Assembly (NCBI RefSeq): GCF_000835495.1
Contig: NW_015622541.1
Coordinates: forward strand, 7,254,001 to 7,318,000
Source: Cladophialophora immunda
Lineage: Eukaryota > Ascomycota > Eurotiomycetes > Chaetothyriales > Herpotrichiellaceae
Direction: 5' to 3'
DNA: 64,000 nucleotides
Shown: positions 52,908 through 64,000 of the stretch, piece by piece
Numbering within the stretch: position 1 is the stretch's first letter
Layout: each line of letters begins with the position of its first letter
Notes under the pieces: generated by a model
What the model was told of the DNA's origin: nothing
The model's database searches: none
What the model saw: only the letters and a program-made list of their open reading frames with translations
Translations under genes and position numbers: made by a program

Positions 52908-55145
52908 ATGGCTGAGTTTGCGAGCGCCGTCGTGGGCCTCGCAACGGCGGCAGCACATGTGGGCGGCAATCTCTACGTCCTTATTCATACGCTCAAAGAC
53001 GCCCCGAACGAATTCCTCACTTTGTCAGACGAATTAAACGACTATAGAAAAATGCTGGCCAGGCTCCGGGACCTGGCGCAATCCAAAGACATGGCGGCTA
53101 TCGAGACCGATGACTTCGACGCGGCAAGGAAACGAGGCGGAGAGATTGTGAAGGAGATTGAAGTTCTAATAGCTAACGTCCAGAAAGGACGGGATGCTGG
53201 GAATGGGGACAGCAGAGTTGACAGGCTTTGATGGCTCCGCCACGTCAAACAAGCGAAGAAGCTGCATAAGAAGCTACGAGCCCACAAAGGAACTGTCTGC
53301 AACATCATTATCATGGAAATTTTGTGTGTCATCCCCAAGTCTTTTTACAGTTAACTTCCCAGTCGGGTTGAAATCTAGAAGCATCAAAGAGGGTCAGCAC
53401 ACTGCTAATTGTTGTGAGTGTCGCAGGCAATGCAGCTCTAGAAGTGGTCTCTGTATCTCTCGTCTGGAAGAGAGGCTTGACGTTGTCGCACGACACCAAG
53501 TCTCGCTGTTGGATACCCACAACAAGTTGCTCCTTGAACTGAAGGATACCCGCCAGGTGGTCGACAAAGTCATCCAAGCGGCGGATAAAAGCTCCCAAAC
53601 AGCCACGAGCGAGCTACAAAAGACGTTCATCGACGAAGAGACGATGAATGGGTCGCAGCTTATTCGAGCCGGTCATCTCTCTCGCCTTCCACCGAAGCGG
53701 TCTGCCCGAGTACCGCTGCGGTGTTTAGATGATTGCCAGTGCCGGTGTCATTACCGTGTAGTGATACGCTTCCCACCAGTCCTTTCCGACCGCTTAGGGC
53801 ACTTCTTTCTCGGTTGCTCCAATCTACCTTGGTATCTCTCCAGCTTCGTCTCGTGCAGCGAGCAGACTTGCCGACGCAGCTATCGCCAGGCAGAGGCTGA
53901 TCTTCGATACCTCGCACCACCTTGGATCGGCTCAATCGTCGGAAATCTCGGCGTCATTTTCAGTCTGCGCCAGTGCTTACTTAAAATCTCCGTGCAGACC
54001 CGTCACGTCGTACCGTACGACGCCCCGATTCTTGTCTGCGTCCAAGGGGGAGACGTGCAGGGTGTCAGAAAGCTTTTACAATCCGGAGAGGCGTCGATCA
54101 ATGATGTCGACCCCTATGGCCTCGGTCTTCTTTACGTACGCTGCTCCCTACGACCTCCTTGGCTGACCTACCTGCGATATCCGGTTTATTAACCACCTTT
54201 ATTTTTAGTACGCTTCATTCTACTGCTGGAGGGGTGCTGGGCGCGAGACAGCCATAAATATGTGCCGTCTCCTCGTTCACAGTGGCGCGAATCAAGATTG
54301 GGTCGACGAAATCGGCAAGTACGAAACTTCTCAAAATCACAGTCTGCCTTTTTGCCACTGACTCGTATGGTGTTAGCACGCCAAAGGAAAATATGATCGC
54401 CAGTACCCTTATGACCTTGGCCCGGGGACACGCTGGCTCCTGTGAGCTTGAAGGTTCGGATTTCGTGCACATTGCCCAGTCGTTCAGTGGGCCTACAGCC
54501 CATCTCGTTGATGACTTTGTGGAAGACCGGGAACTTCCTGTTGTCCACCAAGTGTTGCTTGGTATCGAACGTAACATGGGTTCACTGGAAGACTATTTGG
54601 CCAGTTTGGGGCAAGCTCCGTTGCCGCCGGAGATCATAGACGCCTACGACGCGTGCGGCCAGACGGCACTTGCGTGGGCTGTAGAATACGGATGGCCCGA
54701 AGCCACGAAGGTACTTCTACATTACGGGGCAAGCGCCCGTCGACCAAGGCCGTCCCTTCGCGGGGAGATGCCTCTGTTGAATCTAGCCATCGCCTGTCCT
54801 GCTTCGACTGGCTCACGCAGGGACTTGGTAGACGTCGTTAAATTGCTCCTTGAGGCGGGCGCGGACGTAAACAGCGTGGACCACGAAGGTTGGACAGCAC
54901 TGCATGTCGCCGCATCCTGGAACAACGCCGCGGTCATCGAGGAACTCGTGCGATTTGCGGGTGGTGCTTTGAACTGGGACGCCTTGACAGACGACGGTCA
55001 GACCGGACAGACCCTGTCGTTGGGTGCTGGGTTTGACAAACGAGTACAGGATATTTTCCGAAACCAGAAAGTTTCCCAGATGGAGGTTGATTCAAGTGAT
55101 TCTGAGTCGGACGAATTTTTTGACAGCGTCGACGTACAATGTTAA
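52908..55145 (+). pseudogene. Broken ankyrin-repeat / STAND-type N-terminal domain gene
   Basis: The N-terminus MAEFASAVVGLATAAAHV with LSDELNDYRKMLARLRDL is the fungal STAND/ankyrin N-terminal domain. The frame then reads VDRL, TGA (53229-53231), WLRHVKQAKKLHKKL, where TGA most simply replaces CGA(Arg). Further on, GNAALEVVSVSL and RLEERLDVVARHQ are in different frames, indicating a single-base indel near 53460. A second frame change is likely near 53700-53725. The C-rich motif LDDCQCRCH, two introns (about 54136-54208 and 54320-54376) and C-terminal ankyrin repeats (GQTALAWAVEYGWPEATK and GWTALHVAASWNNAAV) follow, to a stop at 55143-55145. Such genes belong to the incompatibility/immune repertoire. 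With two to three lesions the gene is probably dead, though the C-terminal ankyrin frame is clean. Confidence 0.78.
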
Positions 55146-55318
55146 AAGCGCTTGGAAATCAAAGGGCGTGGCTCTTACGTCCGCTGATTGTATTCTTTTG
55201 AAGTTTCAGAAAGCCCGGCCACATGACTGGCTGCTTTCCCACACATTCCACTTCAACGTTTACAGGACCATTTTCATATGTGAATCATCAGGCCCGTAAT
55301 CGGCACGTTGTCCATTCT

Positions 55319-56103
55319 TCATGCTGGAGCCAGAACGAGTAGACTGAAGCCCGAATCGCGCCCTACCCGTTGAATAAAAGTCCGAACCGCCGACAGGGCA
55401 GTCTCGGAAAGGACGTCATCCACCTCGCTAAGGAGGCCCCAGTCTACCGGCCCTTTTTTGTCGCCATCTAGCTCGTAGAGGTGATCATTTTTGTGAGATT
55501 TGACGAAGCAGACGTAATGGAAATCGACCTCGTCTTCGGGATTGGCGGGTACCTCTGAGTCTCCTTGCAGAGCAACGGTCTTGTACGCCGCTTCCAGCTG
55601 CTCGTCCTCCTCTAATACGGCGGAACGCTCCAAGGGTTGCAATGGCGCGCAAGTCGCAAGTAGGTCGGCTAGGTGGGAGCTGGGAACTGTACCAGAGACA
55701 CCACATTAGAACGATGGGGTCATGACGGAACGTTCTTGGGGAGGGCGTTCTTACTGACAAAATCCCTCGAACCCCCGTTGCTGATGGCATGTAGAATACC
55801 ATAGAGGCCGCAGGCATTATTGATGGTCTGCTTATACCACATAATATCCTCTTGTTCGCCGCATTTTGTGTATTCAACGGCTCCTCGGCCCTCCTCGGCG
55901 ATATCGGCCTCGTAGGTCGGGGAAGTAGGGAAGACGAGGATGAGGGCCAGCGCGGGACGTGGTGCTAGCGCGAGAAGCTCGGCGTCCTCGATCGACAATA
56001 CGTCATGGAACGCTAAGGCGGTTGACAGCCCGAGCTCGTGAGTAAGCTGGGTGAAGAGCTGCGGGTTCGATTCGAGAGGAATGTAATGCTTGCGGTATTC
56101 CAT
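55319..56103 (-). CDS. Ubiquitin C-terminal hydrolase, UCH family (UCHL3/Yuh1-like)
   Basis: Cysteine deubiquitinase that trims small adducts from ubiquitin or Rub1. Exons 55755-56103 and 55319-55686 give 238 residues, close to Yuh1 (about 236). The active-site set is complete: the oxyanion Gln and Cys98 in YKQTINNACGLYG, His in VDFHYVCFV, and Asp in YELDGDKKGP. The N-terminus MEYRKHYIPLESNPQLF is the family start. The upstream frame extension to 56169 has no ATG. It is close to the end of the ankyrin pseudogene (173 bp, convergent). Confidence 0.93.
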
Positions 56104-57172
56104 CTTTCTTTCCTGCCGGTCTGTCTGCGGTATGAAGTGGCCCGCGAAACGGAGAGACAGCAATACCAAGCACTTGGTCGATGGACGCGATCGTAAGACC
56201 CTAGTGGAAATAACTGAATTTTAAGAGTAATTTATTCGGGCCGTCCCGATGTAGTCAGCAGGTGCCTGGCCAGCCGACCCTGAGCCGACGTTGAGCCGGA
56301 CGCCACTGAGCAAAAGCGGCGAGGATCACGTGCGCCAGGAGGGTCGGACGCTGAGTAGACATATTTGCTAGTGTTTTCGACCTCTGAGTGCCTGTCTTGT
56401 GGAGAGGGACAAAGAAAATGAGACAAATGACTGAGTTCAGAATAGAAGACGTTCGCAAATACAAGGGGATCGTATACTTATCTTCCTGCCGTCCGGTCTG
56501 CGGGTGCACAGGTCGGTGCACTTGCTGCAGTTTTCTGATATCAAGGTGGGCCAGATCGCAACCCAAATCGGTGAAATTTGCAGTAATTTGGACTTTGTAC
56601 ATAACACGGATCAAATGTATCCTGTGCTCCCGTCTCGACTGCTTAAGGTATCGGGGCCACTACCGTAGCGTCCGGGAAATCAATCACCTCTTCTTCCCAT
56701 GGCACGATACGAGAAGAAGAATTTCAAGAAACAAGGAAAGGATACAATCTTCCATAATATAGTCCAAGCTCTGACGTATTATTCTATCTCCTTCTCATTC
56801 ACCTAGTATCACTTGCAATTTTAGAAGCAAACAAGACGTCTCGTCTAGAAGACAATCTATAGCATAAGTAGACGGCAGTTTTGCGATTGTGTTGCGAGAA
56901 AAAAGCGTCATTTAAGATAGGATACTAGAAGTCTACGAGAGAAATATACTATAATTGAATACGAAATGCAAGACATGAATGATCATCGTGTTACGCAGAC
57001 ACAGAATGGCTCATCACACTTTTGATCTTGATATAGCCTACTCCGCTGCTCTACTAACTTTCTTCTGTCGAACCTGCTACGTTGCGCGAGACTTTCCAGA
57101 TACCTGCATCTGCCTTTGACCTCTGCCAACAAGGCGACGCAAGATACCTCCAACCCAATAGCTTTGGAATTT
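56104..57172. other. 1.07-kb intergenic region upstream of UCH
   Basis: UCH promoter and the 3' region of the Dal5-type gene. It contains CTGAGCAAAAGCGGCG followed by TCACGTG (56306-56332), also found at 51018-51044. The part from about 56740 to 56980 is AT-rich. No gene is seen. Confidence 0.45.
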
Positions 57173-58822
57173 TCAGAGAACGTAGCGGAAGTCCGGATGG
57201 CGATGACCAAGCCACTGTTCTCCGTCTCTGGTGATGCGGTAATTCCTCTCGCCGCGCGCACGCTTGCCATTTTCCCATTTTATATACAGCATATTGAGCG
57301 CAACGGTGATGATAGCCAAGATCAAGGCGCCGAGGTTGATGAAGTGGCCTTTTCGGTACCGTGGCCTATATTCGATCATATCAAGTCAGCAGCGAATCCA
57401 CAATGCGGAACATTGAACAGGTTTGACTCACGCATCCTTGGCCACATAGGAGAACGTAGCCACAAAGGCCGCCATGTTCCCGATTGACACCTGGGCGCCT
57501 CCGGCGGTGGCTCTGGCATAATCAGGCGTGATTTGGCTCGAAAGCCATCCGAGGATAAGTGGTGTGCAAGGGAAAATCCCGGCAGCGACAAAAATGGTGC
57601 CGCCGTACTGTACCCTAGGGTTCGAACTTGCGAGCAGCATGACGTATCCAGCAACCCCAAGAAGACAGCCGATGATGAGGAGAATGCCACGTCGTTTGAA
57701 TTTATCGGCCAAAGTAGCGCCGAATAGAACCATAAAAAACCCAGTCAAGTTTGGCGGTACGCTCAGTAGCTGAGAGACGGTGTTTGAATAGTCCAATGCG
57801 TTGATAATGGTGGGGAGGAAGAATGCAAAGCTCTAGGTCAGAAGTCAGCCATTTCACACTCCAAGAACGGCAAAGAAGTCGGCTTCATACGTAGATCGGA
57901 ACGATGATGAAGAACCATCCAAGTGATGCCATAAGTGTGTTGGGATCCAGGATACCAATCTTTACCCAACGCCAGTGAAACTTGTTTTCAATGCCCACCT
58001 CGGCGCTCTCCCAAATAGGATTATCAAATTTCATTCTCTGTACCGCCACGCGGCGCTCCTCTTCACTAAGGAATGACGCGGTATCGGGGGCGTCCTGAAG
58101 GAAGATGAAGGCTCCAATACCAAACAACGTGGTCATGATCCCTTCAATGATGAAGATCCAAGGCCAGCCTAAATGCGTCAGCTTTAGTCGGACATGAATT
58201 TGCTGGAGAATGGAACGGGAGATCTATACGTACGGTTCAAGCCCCGATATTGGATTTGGGACAATCCGGACGCCAAAAGGCCACCGAATGCACCGCTGAA
58301 TGGTGACGCGCAATAGAATGCGGCAATTCGGGAGACCATCTGAGATCTTGGGTAGAACATGGACAAGTAGAGGACAATTCCAGCGATGATGCCTCCTTCG
58401 AACATGCCCAGGAAGAATCGAGCAACCAGAAGTCCAGCATAAGATTTGACAAATCCGAGGCAAGTTGTCACCACACCGAAGCCGATGCAGAGTCCAGGTA
58501 GATACCACCCCGCCTTGAGTCTTTTAACCAGCCAGTTGCTCGGAATGTCCACCAAGATATAGGAGACGAAAAAGATCGAGAGGGCGATGTTAATCTGGTC
58601 ACCAGTCAGACCCAGGTCCTTGCCGAGTCCTTCGATTTTGGCATTTCCAATGCTGGCCCGGTCCAGAAAGCAGAAAAACCAGATGCCAAAAAGCCAGGGC
58701 AGGAGATACATGTCACATCTGCTGGTGATGCGTCGTGCCATAGCAGGGTCAATCTCCGGCACAAGTTCGATTTGAACGTTCTCGCAGGTTTCATGCTGGG
58801 GCTGCTTTACTTCCAGATCCAT
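57173..58822 (-). CDS. MFS anion:cation symporter (Dal5/allantoate-permease-like)
   Basis: Twelve-helix organic-anion:H+ symporter. Exons 58234-58822, 57891-58168, 57432-57832 and 57173-57365 give 486 residues. Typical features are DMYLLPWLFGIWFFCFLDR and IGNAKIEGLGKDLGL at the start, and ALSIFFVSYILVDIPSNW. They continue with GMFEGGIIAGIVLYLSMFY, the cytosolic-loop segment SEEERRVAVQRM, and LADKFKRRG in the second half. The C-terminal tail is short and basic. Members carry allantoate, ureidosuccinate, nicotinate, vitamins or aromatic acids; the substrate here is unknown. It lies divergent to the aldolase gene 725 bp away. Confidence 0.92.
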
Positions 58823-59547
58823 CGTGGCGTGTAGGGCAACAGATGTCAGGGCAAAGCGAGATGTGTAGAACCTTTGGAAAGATCAATTCCAGTCGAGTAC
58901 ATTTGCGTTCGGAGGGAGTGATTCACGACCTTATACTCGGATCCCCTTGTGGCAGACCGGGCTCGGTCGGGCTCCTGATACTGTTCTAGACCCAGTACAG
59001 ATGCTGCAAAGCATCTCACAAATCAAGTCGTCCTCCATCTCCTTTAGGGTCCTATCTCAGACTCCGAGACCGCGATATGGCCCCATTCGTTTCTCTGCAT
59101 GTTACAGTATATGAGCAAAGCGAATCGGCGTGACGCAACAACTTGGCCGAATTCCGAGATGTCTGTGCTTGTGCCCTAGACGTGGAGGCCCTCGGCAGGG
59201 ACTTACCTCGTATAGCTTCCATCCTCGCCGTCCGCTGGTCTCTTCCCTCCCACCATGGATAATAGATCTTTCTGCAGAACTCAGCAAGTGGGGATGTGGA
59301 GGCTGACTTTTCCTCCTCACTGATCCCCGGCTTGCCGGTGGATGACACCATCGGTTAGAAAACTGACCGAGTTCTCTCAGGATCGGGGCTCATGTCAAAA
59401 TGCCGAGAGCCTTTATTTTGGGACTGATCTCAGAAACTTGTTCTAAGGGCAAACGTTCATATGTCAAGATCTGGAACGCATGTGGACGGTTTACTAGCCT
59501 GGCCTTGGTCAAATTTCTCACCAAAACACAGAAGGTTCGGCCTCATC
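58823..59547. promoter_or_regulatory. Divergent spacer between Dal5-type transporter and aldolase
   Basis: Head-to-head upstream region of both genes. Short open frames have no motif. No specific site is recognised. Confidence 0.45.
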
Positions 59548-60550
59548 ATGGCTTTTATCTTCTCTAACAACCTGTATCGATCAGTCGAAGCACGTCAGCT
59601 ATGCAAGGTGCGTTTCCAACCTGAGCAACACTTTGGCAGTAGTTACTCGGTCACTGATTCACCTACCAAAGTTCTGACATCTATCGCTTGAATAGGCTGT
59701 CGGTATCAAAATGGTGCCCTCGGCGTTAGTGGTCCAAATGGCGCAAAAGGCCGGCTTCGACGCTCTCTTCATCGATATGGAGCATTCGACTTTGTCCATC
59801 CACGAGACCAGTCAGATGTGCACAGCCGGTTTATTGGCAGAGGTCACCCCGTTCGTCCGTGTGCCGCATCAGTGCGGAAATGGCCTGATACAGAAAGTGC
59901 TTGACGGGGGCGCCATGGGCGTTATTTTTCCACATATCGACTCAAAAGGCAGGTCTCGCGCTGGGGGGAAGACTTCCTCCGGCAACATCATTCTGCAGAC
60001 ACACACTGCAACCATCAGATTGAGCTAGGCTGACACGAATGTGCGGCAAATAACAGCCGATGCTCAAGCTGCGGTCTCAATATCAAAATATCCTCCTTCG
60101 GGCAAGCGGTCCATGACCGGCCAACTGCCACAGTTTTCCATGACGGCGCAGCCGTTACAGAGAGTCATTGAGGAGAGTAACAAACATGGATCGAGCGTCA
60201 TTGTGATGATAGAAACTGGGCAAAGTCTCAAAAACGCTGACGAGATCTCTCAGGTCGAAGGAGTGGACGTGCTGCTTGTCGGTTCCAACGACCTGTGCAT
60301 AGATTTAGGCATCCCGGGGCAATTTGAAACGGCTCAGTTCCGTTCAGCGCTTGAAACTGTCAGCCAGGCCTGCAAAAAGCACGACAAGATTTTTGGTATA
60401 GCCGGCATTTACGAAGGCTCAGAGACTCTGGATTGGGCCGTTAAGAGTCTGGATGTGGGCTTTCTGCTCGGTCAATACGACGCCTCGATTATTTTCAAAG
60501 GATTTAAGCAGAGTGCAGAGTCTATGAAGAAGTTTTCCATAGGTCTTTGA
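59548..60550 (+). CDS. HpcH/HpaI-family aldolase (2-keto-3-deoxy / 4-hydroxy-2-oxo acid aldolase)
   Basis: Metal-dependent class II aldolase that cleaves 4-hydroxy-2-oxo acids to pyruvate plus an aldehyde. Exons 59548-59607, 59696-59948 and 60057-60550 give 268 residues, the usual size. Core motifs are FDALFIDMEHSTL, TPFVRVPH, GGAMGVIFPHIDS, the metal-binding MIETGQSLKNADEI and LVGSNDLCIDLG. The last intron (59949-60056) begins with GC (AAAAG|GCAGGT); no GT donor gives an open, family-like join, so a GC-AG intron is the best model. It restores HIDSKADAQAAVSISKYPP. Neighbours are a Dal5-type permease and a Zn2Cys6 regulator, suggesting an acid-uptake and cleavage module. Confidence 0.88.
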
Positions 60551-61372
60551 GCTGAACACTACTTCAATATGGCAACTGCGGTCTGCAGTGGCTTGGCTCT
60601 CTCTGCATATCTTCGCACATGGAATACCTCATCAGAAGCGCACTTCTTCTCCCTGTACATTACACACCTCTGTAGATCAAAATGCTTGAAGCGAATTGTG
60701 GTGGCGAAAGTCATTATAGGTTACCCTGTCCTCAGCCAAGTCGGCGAGCATGCACAAGGCTGGCCGAAGTCCGAAAAGCGTGCTCAAATGCCGAAAGTGT
60801 TCATCCAATGACATGCTATTCAATCCAACCAAGAACCCAGAATCGAATCGCGCCAGAGAGTCGATGCGGAGTCAAGGTTTCTCTGTCTAACGCTGCTGGT
60901 GCTCCTCAAGATTGTTGCCACATTTGGTACCGCTTCTTGAGACGAGGCCACAGATTACATGCTCAGGATTCTGCTTTGAACAGATGGCACAAGAGTCCTT
61001 CGCGTGATCGATCGCACCCACGGGTTCTCCATATCGCAAGAAGCGAAGCTAGCAGGTTACCAATATTCATATGTGTGCCAGCTTCATATACCGCTCAGCC
61101 TATCATCATCCTGGGCCCGAATGAGAAGTGCCCATCCCGCCCCTAGGGTCAGTGGTGAAGCTAAAGCTTACATGTAGATACCCACAACACGCAAGAGTCT
61201 GCAAGAGTCTGCATCTAGCATATCTTGCCACCTCGAGCTACCCCGCACGCACCAGCCAGTGAAGCCTTGTGGCTCGCACCATCGTTGGAACGTCAATACA
61301 ATCGGAGATCCTCGGTATAACCTCAACATCATCCTCGTCCGCTACCATTCATCACCCGGTGTGCGATAGATC
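60551..61372. other. Intergenic region between aldolase and Zn2Cys6 gene
   Basis: Aldolase 3' region and promoter of the regulator. A short direct duplication gcaagagtctgcaagagtctgca lies around 61190-61212. No gene is seen. Confidence 0.5.
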
Positions 61373-63662
61373 ATGCCTCCTCCATCGAATCACCCTGGCA
61401 AGACCACCAGAGTAAAAGCGTGTTCAGCATGCCGTCAGCACAAAGTACGTCCAAGACTCATGCTCCCTGCGGTCGCGAGCACTTTGGTCAACGTGTGAGC
61501 GTGTATTTACCATCTTCTGCGGATAGCTTCGCTGTGATGCGTCAAGGAATATGTACGCAAGGCCGTGCTCGCGATGTCTGAAATTGAACATCGAATGTGT
61601 GATCACCGGGTGTTTGTATCGCACGAAGCGGCAAACGTAAGGATCTCGAAATCTTGCGCAAGAGTTTTTGCGACTAACAGAATGGCAGCAAGGCTGAATT
61701 ACAAGCCGAACTGGATGAGCTTCGACAGCAGATCAAATCAACTTCCGGCCAGCATAACAGTAACCTCGGTATACAAACACTTTCAGGTTGCGAGTCAATC
61801 CATTCAGAGTCCCTCTCCGCAAAATCCGGTAATGCGAACGGTGGCTATTTGCCCTCAAGCCCATCTTCAAGAATCTGCTACGATCTACTGCGCTCGGCAG
61901 AATCGGTGTCAATGGAGAGTCCGCAAGGTGTACTCTCTCAGAACGTAGAAGAGGTCAGCAATGTTGCCGAGGGAAATCCCCCAACATTGCCTCGAAGCTT
62001 GCAAGCTATCTCCTGCTCGGAAACTGAAATTGATGACTGCTTTGCGCTGTGGGTGCTTATGATTGCCTGGGCAGCAACGCCTCGATGGGCCCTCGATTGG
62101 AATGGAGTGAAGACTGATATTTCCGCGCCAGGTTCTTCAAGCGGCACCAAGTCCATATGCCCTTTCTCGATCCCGAGTTAACACCCAACAACTATTACGA
62201 ACGGTCCGAGCTTCTCTTCTGGACCATTGTTGGCATTGGCTCACGTAAATACTCCAAAAACCCGACGCTCATCACTCTCTTAGCACCCAAGGTGATTGAA
62301 CAGGTCCAATCGGCGTTATTTTCTCGAGACAATGTCGTCTACACGATACAGGCCTGCATTTTACTCTGTGTCGACCCGATGCCCTTTGAGGTATCAAGTC
62401 ACGATATCACCCACGTTTTGACAGGCGCTTCCATGAATATGGCACTCAACATCGGCCTTCATACAGTAGGCACCGGCCAGGACTTCTCTCGCGAATATCT
62501 TCCATTTGACCAAAAAGACGTCGAGTATCGTGCGAAGCTGTGGATCACATGTATGGTCACATGTCAGAGGTGAGCAGATACTCCTTGTGCCAACCACTCA
62601 TACATGACTGAGTACTGGCCACAGAATCTCTCATATTAAGGGTCTCCCTCCGCAATCATTCGCTGGGACGTACGATCAAGGTCCTCAGTGGGATACCATA
62701 TCGTCGACAATCCCTCCCAGCCATCTATTCCAAATGAAACTCTGTCAGTCTCAGTCTGAAGCAATCTTGGCCATTAGCCGAGAGCTCAACGCGTCTGGTT
62801 CGGCGCTAGAGATAACAAATTCGTCGAGAATAAAGGCCGCCATCGACGAGAGGGTGGTGATAATGAAATCTTTCCAGTCATGGTGTCCTTCAAATACTGG
62901 TTCGTTTCACTATCTGATATCCGAATCTGCCGCGCGATGATATTGACCCGCCCAGATCGATTTTATCTGCTCTGTGCAATGCTCCAATTGCAAGGGTTTC
63001 ACTTTTACGTGCCGCTCAAGGAGATGTCCCGCAACAAGCTTGTTGAAATGTACGACCTTGCCTGCACGGCAGCCGAGCTGACCGTTCGTCTGGATGAACA
63101 AGAGGACTACACCGAAAGCATTCCTGGTTCGGTGCTGATCTACCTGCAACTCGTATCCTTCACAATCCTCAAACTCAGCCGAGCCAAACACTTGCACTCT
63201 GATTTGGATCTTAAGCGAGGCCAGAATGCGTATTTCAGCCTGATTCAGCTTCACAGGCGAGTCTTCGTGCTCTCCAACGATGCCTGGTCTCGGGCGACGA
63301 CCATCATGACACAGCTCTGGACGAGTAAGAACGCCTTCAGGCGCCGCAATGGCACATATGATAGCTTGTCGCTTCGCGTGCGGAATCGGCTCGGGATGGG
63401 TGTTGTTCACGACACGTGGTGGTGGTGGCGGCACGAATTTTCCGGCTTCCCTGATCCGTATGATCATCCGTCCGATGCAATGCCCAAGCCGGCATCAGAG
63501 TTGCCGCTAGCCACAGAAAATGATGTGATTCCCAGAGACGAGGTATTCGAGTGGCCGACGCAGTGGACGACAGCTTCTCAAGATCAAATGCTCCTCGACA
63601 TCATGGAAATGGATCCAAGCATCTGGTTTTCCCCTTCCGCTGCCGAGGAGGTTGCAAAATAA
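61373..63662 (+). CDS. Zn2Cys6 transcription factor (fungal-specific TF domain)
   Basis: Exons 61373-61444, 61527-61636, 61689-62048, 62132-62569, 62625-62899 and 62956-63662 give 653 residues with all phases consistent. The zinc cluster is built across intron 1: C17-x2-C20-x6-C27-x10-C38-x2-C41-x6-C48. A Leu/Glu/Gln coiled-coil dimerisation stretch follows (KAELQAELDELRQQIK). The middle is a Ser-rich linker. The regulatory domain begins near DCFALFFKRHQVHMPFLDP, a pattern typical of War1/Leu3-like regulators, and is also completed by splicing. It lies 822 bp downstream of the HpcH/HpaI aldolase, same strand, and is a plausible local regulator of the aldolase/permease pair (inference). Confidence 0.92.
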
Positions 63663-64000
63663 GCATGATGGATCATGAGAGACCTTCTGGGTAACACCTT
63701 TTGCGAACGAGGACAAGGGAAGCAGGATGTGACTAGGATATCTGCATACGCATAGGTCACAGCCCTTGTTTTGGGACACATCTTCAGATATCGGACTGCT
63801 TGTGATGGAGAAATTTATCAAATGACATAACTGCGAGAGAGATATCTATTCGAGTGAAAAACCATCAGTGACGTGTTCTCGACGCCGGATCATAACGAAA
63901 TTGATCATTCGTTCCCACGCACAGGCGGAGCACATCGGACTTACGAAGAGGCACCCTCGGACACTTCACTTCTTATCAGCCGAGAACACTACTGCACTAG
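63663..64000. other. Terminal stretch downstream of the Zn2Cys6 gene
   Basis: I see no gene, repeat or RNA in the last 338 bp. Confidence 0.5.

Noticed and set aside
1..64000. CRISPR arrays, rRNA genes, bacterial operon signals
   Set aside because: No regularly spaced direct repeats, no rRNA-like sequence, and clear spliceosomal introns show eukaryotic nuclear DNA.

Overview
The window looks like nuclear DNA of a filamentous ascomycete. Genes carry short GT-AG introns (about 50-130 bp), intergenic spacers are compact, and single-copy fungal genes (DBP3, RFT1, PUP1, NUP159) lie beside HET-domain and ankyrin/STAND-type genes. The gene families suggest Eurotiomycetes, perhaps a black yeast (Chaetothyriales). 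That placement is inference; no marker in the window proves it. All gene models were spliced by hand and checked for phase.

Layout. 1-2.0 kb: a WrbA-type NAD(P)H:quinone oxidoreductase whose stop lies in the strong readthrough context TGA-CTA-G. The same frame stays open for 62 more codons and ends in a CaaX box. 2.5-12.7 kb: a candidate peroxisomal catabolic cluster. It holds a Zn2Cys6 regulator, a stand-alone ACAD10/11-type acyl kinase ending in ARL, an acyl-CoA synthetase ending in AKL, a MaoC hydratase and an ECI2-like enoyl-CoA isomerase ending in PKL. CCTCGG/CCGAGG boxes lie in the promoters. 12.9-18.1 kb: housekeeping genes DBP3, RFT1 and PUP1. 18.6-20.8 kb: a sugar-porter MFS gene. 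22.8-29.9 kb: nucleoporin NUP159 and a three-KH-domain RNA-binding protein.

30.7-38.0 kb: a small cysteine-rich protein that may be secreted, a HET-domain gene with an in-frame stop, an unrecognised two-TM protein and a GPR1/FUN34/YaaH transporter. 39.7-42.3 kb: a divergent dienelactone hydrolase / SDR pair. 42.3-45.2 kb: gene-poor, with a 308-bp hAT-like MITE and one copy of a dispersed repeat. 45.2-50.7 kb: a divergent intronless pair, a nitrobindin-like protein and a galactose/glyoxal-oxidase-type copper radical oxidase with an extra C-terminal domain. 50.7-55.1 kb: decayed repeats and a broken ankyrin/STAND-type gene. 55.3-56.1 kb: a UCH deubiquitinase. 57.2-63.7 kb: a Dal5-type transporter, an HpcH/HpaI aldolase with a GC-AG intron, and a second Zn2Cys6 regulator, possibly one small catabolic cluster.

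The strongest candidates for something new are the readthrough/CaaX isoform of the quinone oxidoreductase and the kinase-containing peroxisomal cluster. The copper-radical-oxidase / nitrobindin-like pair comes next.
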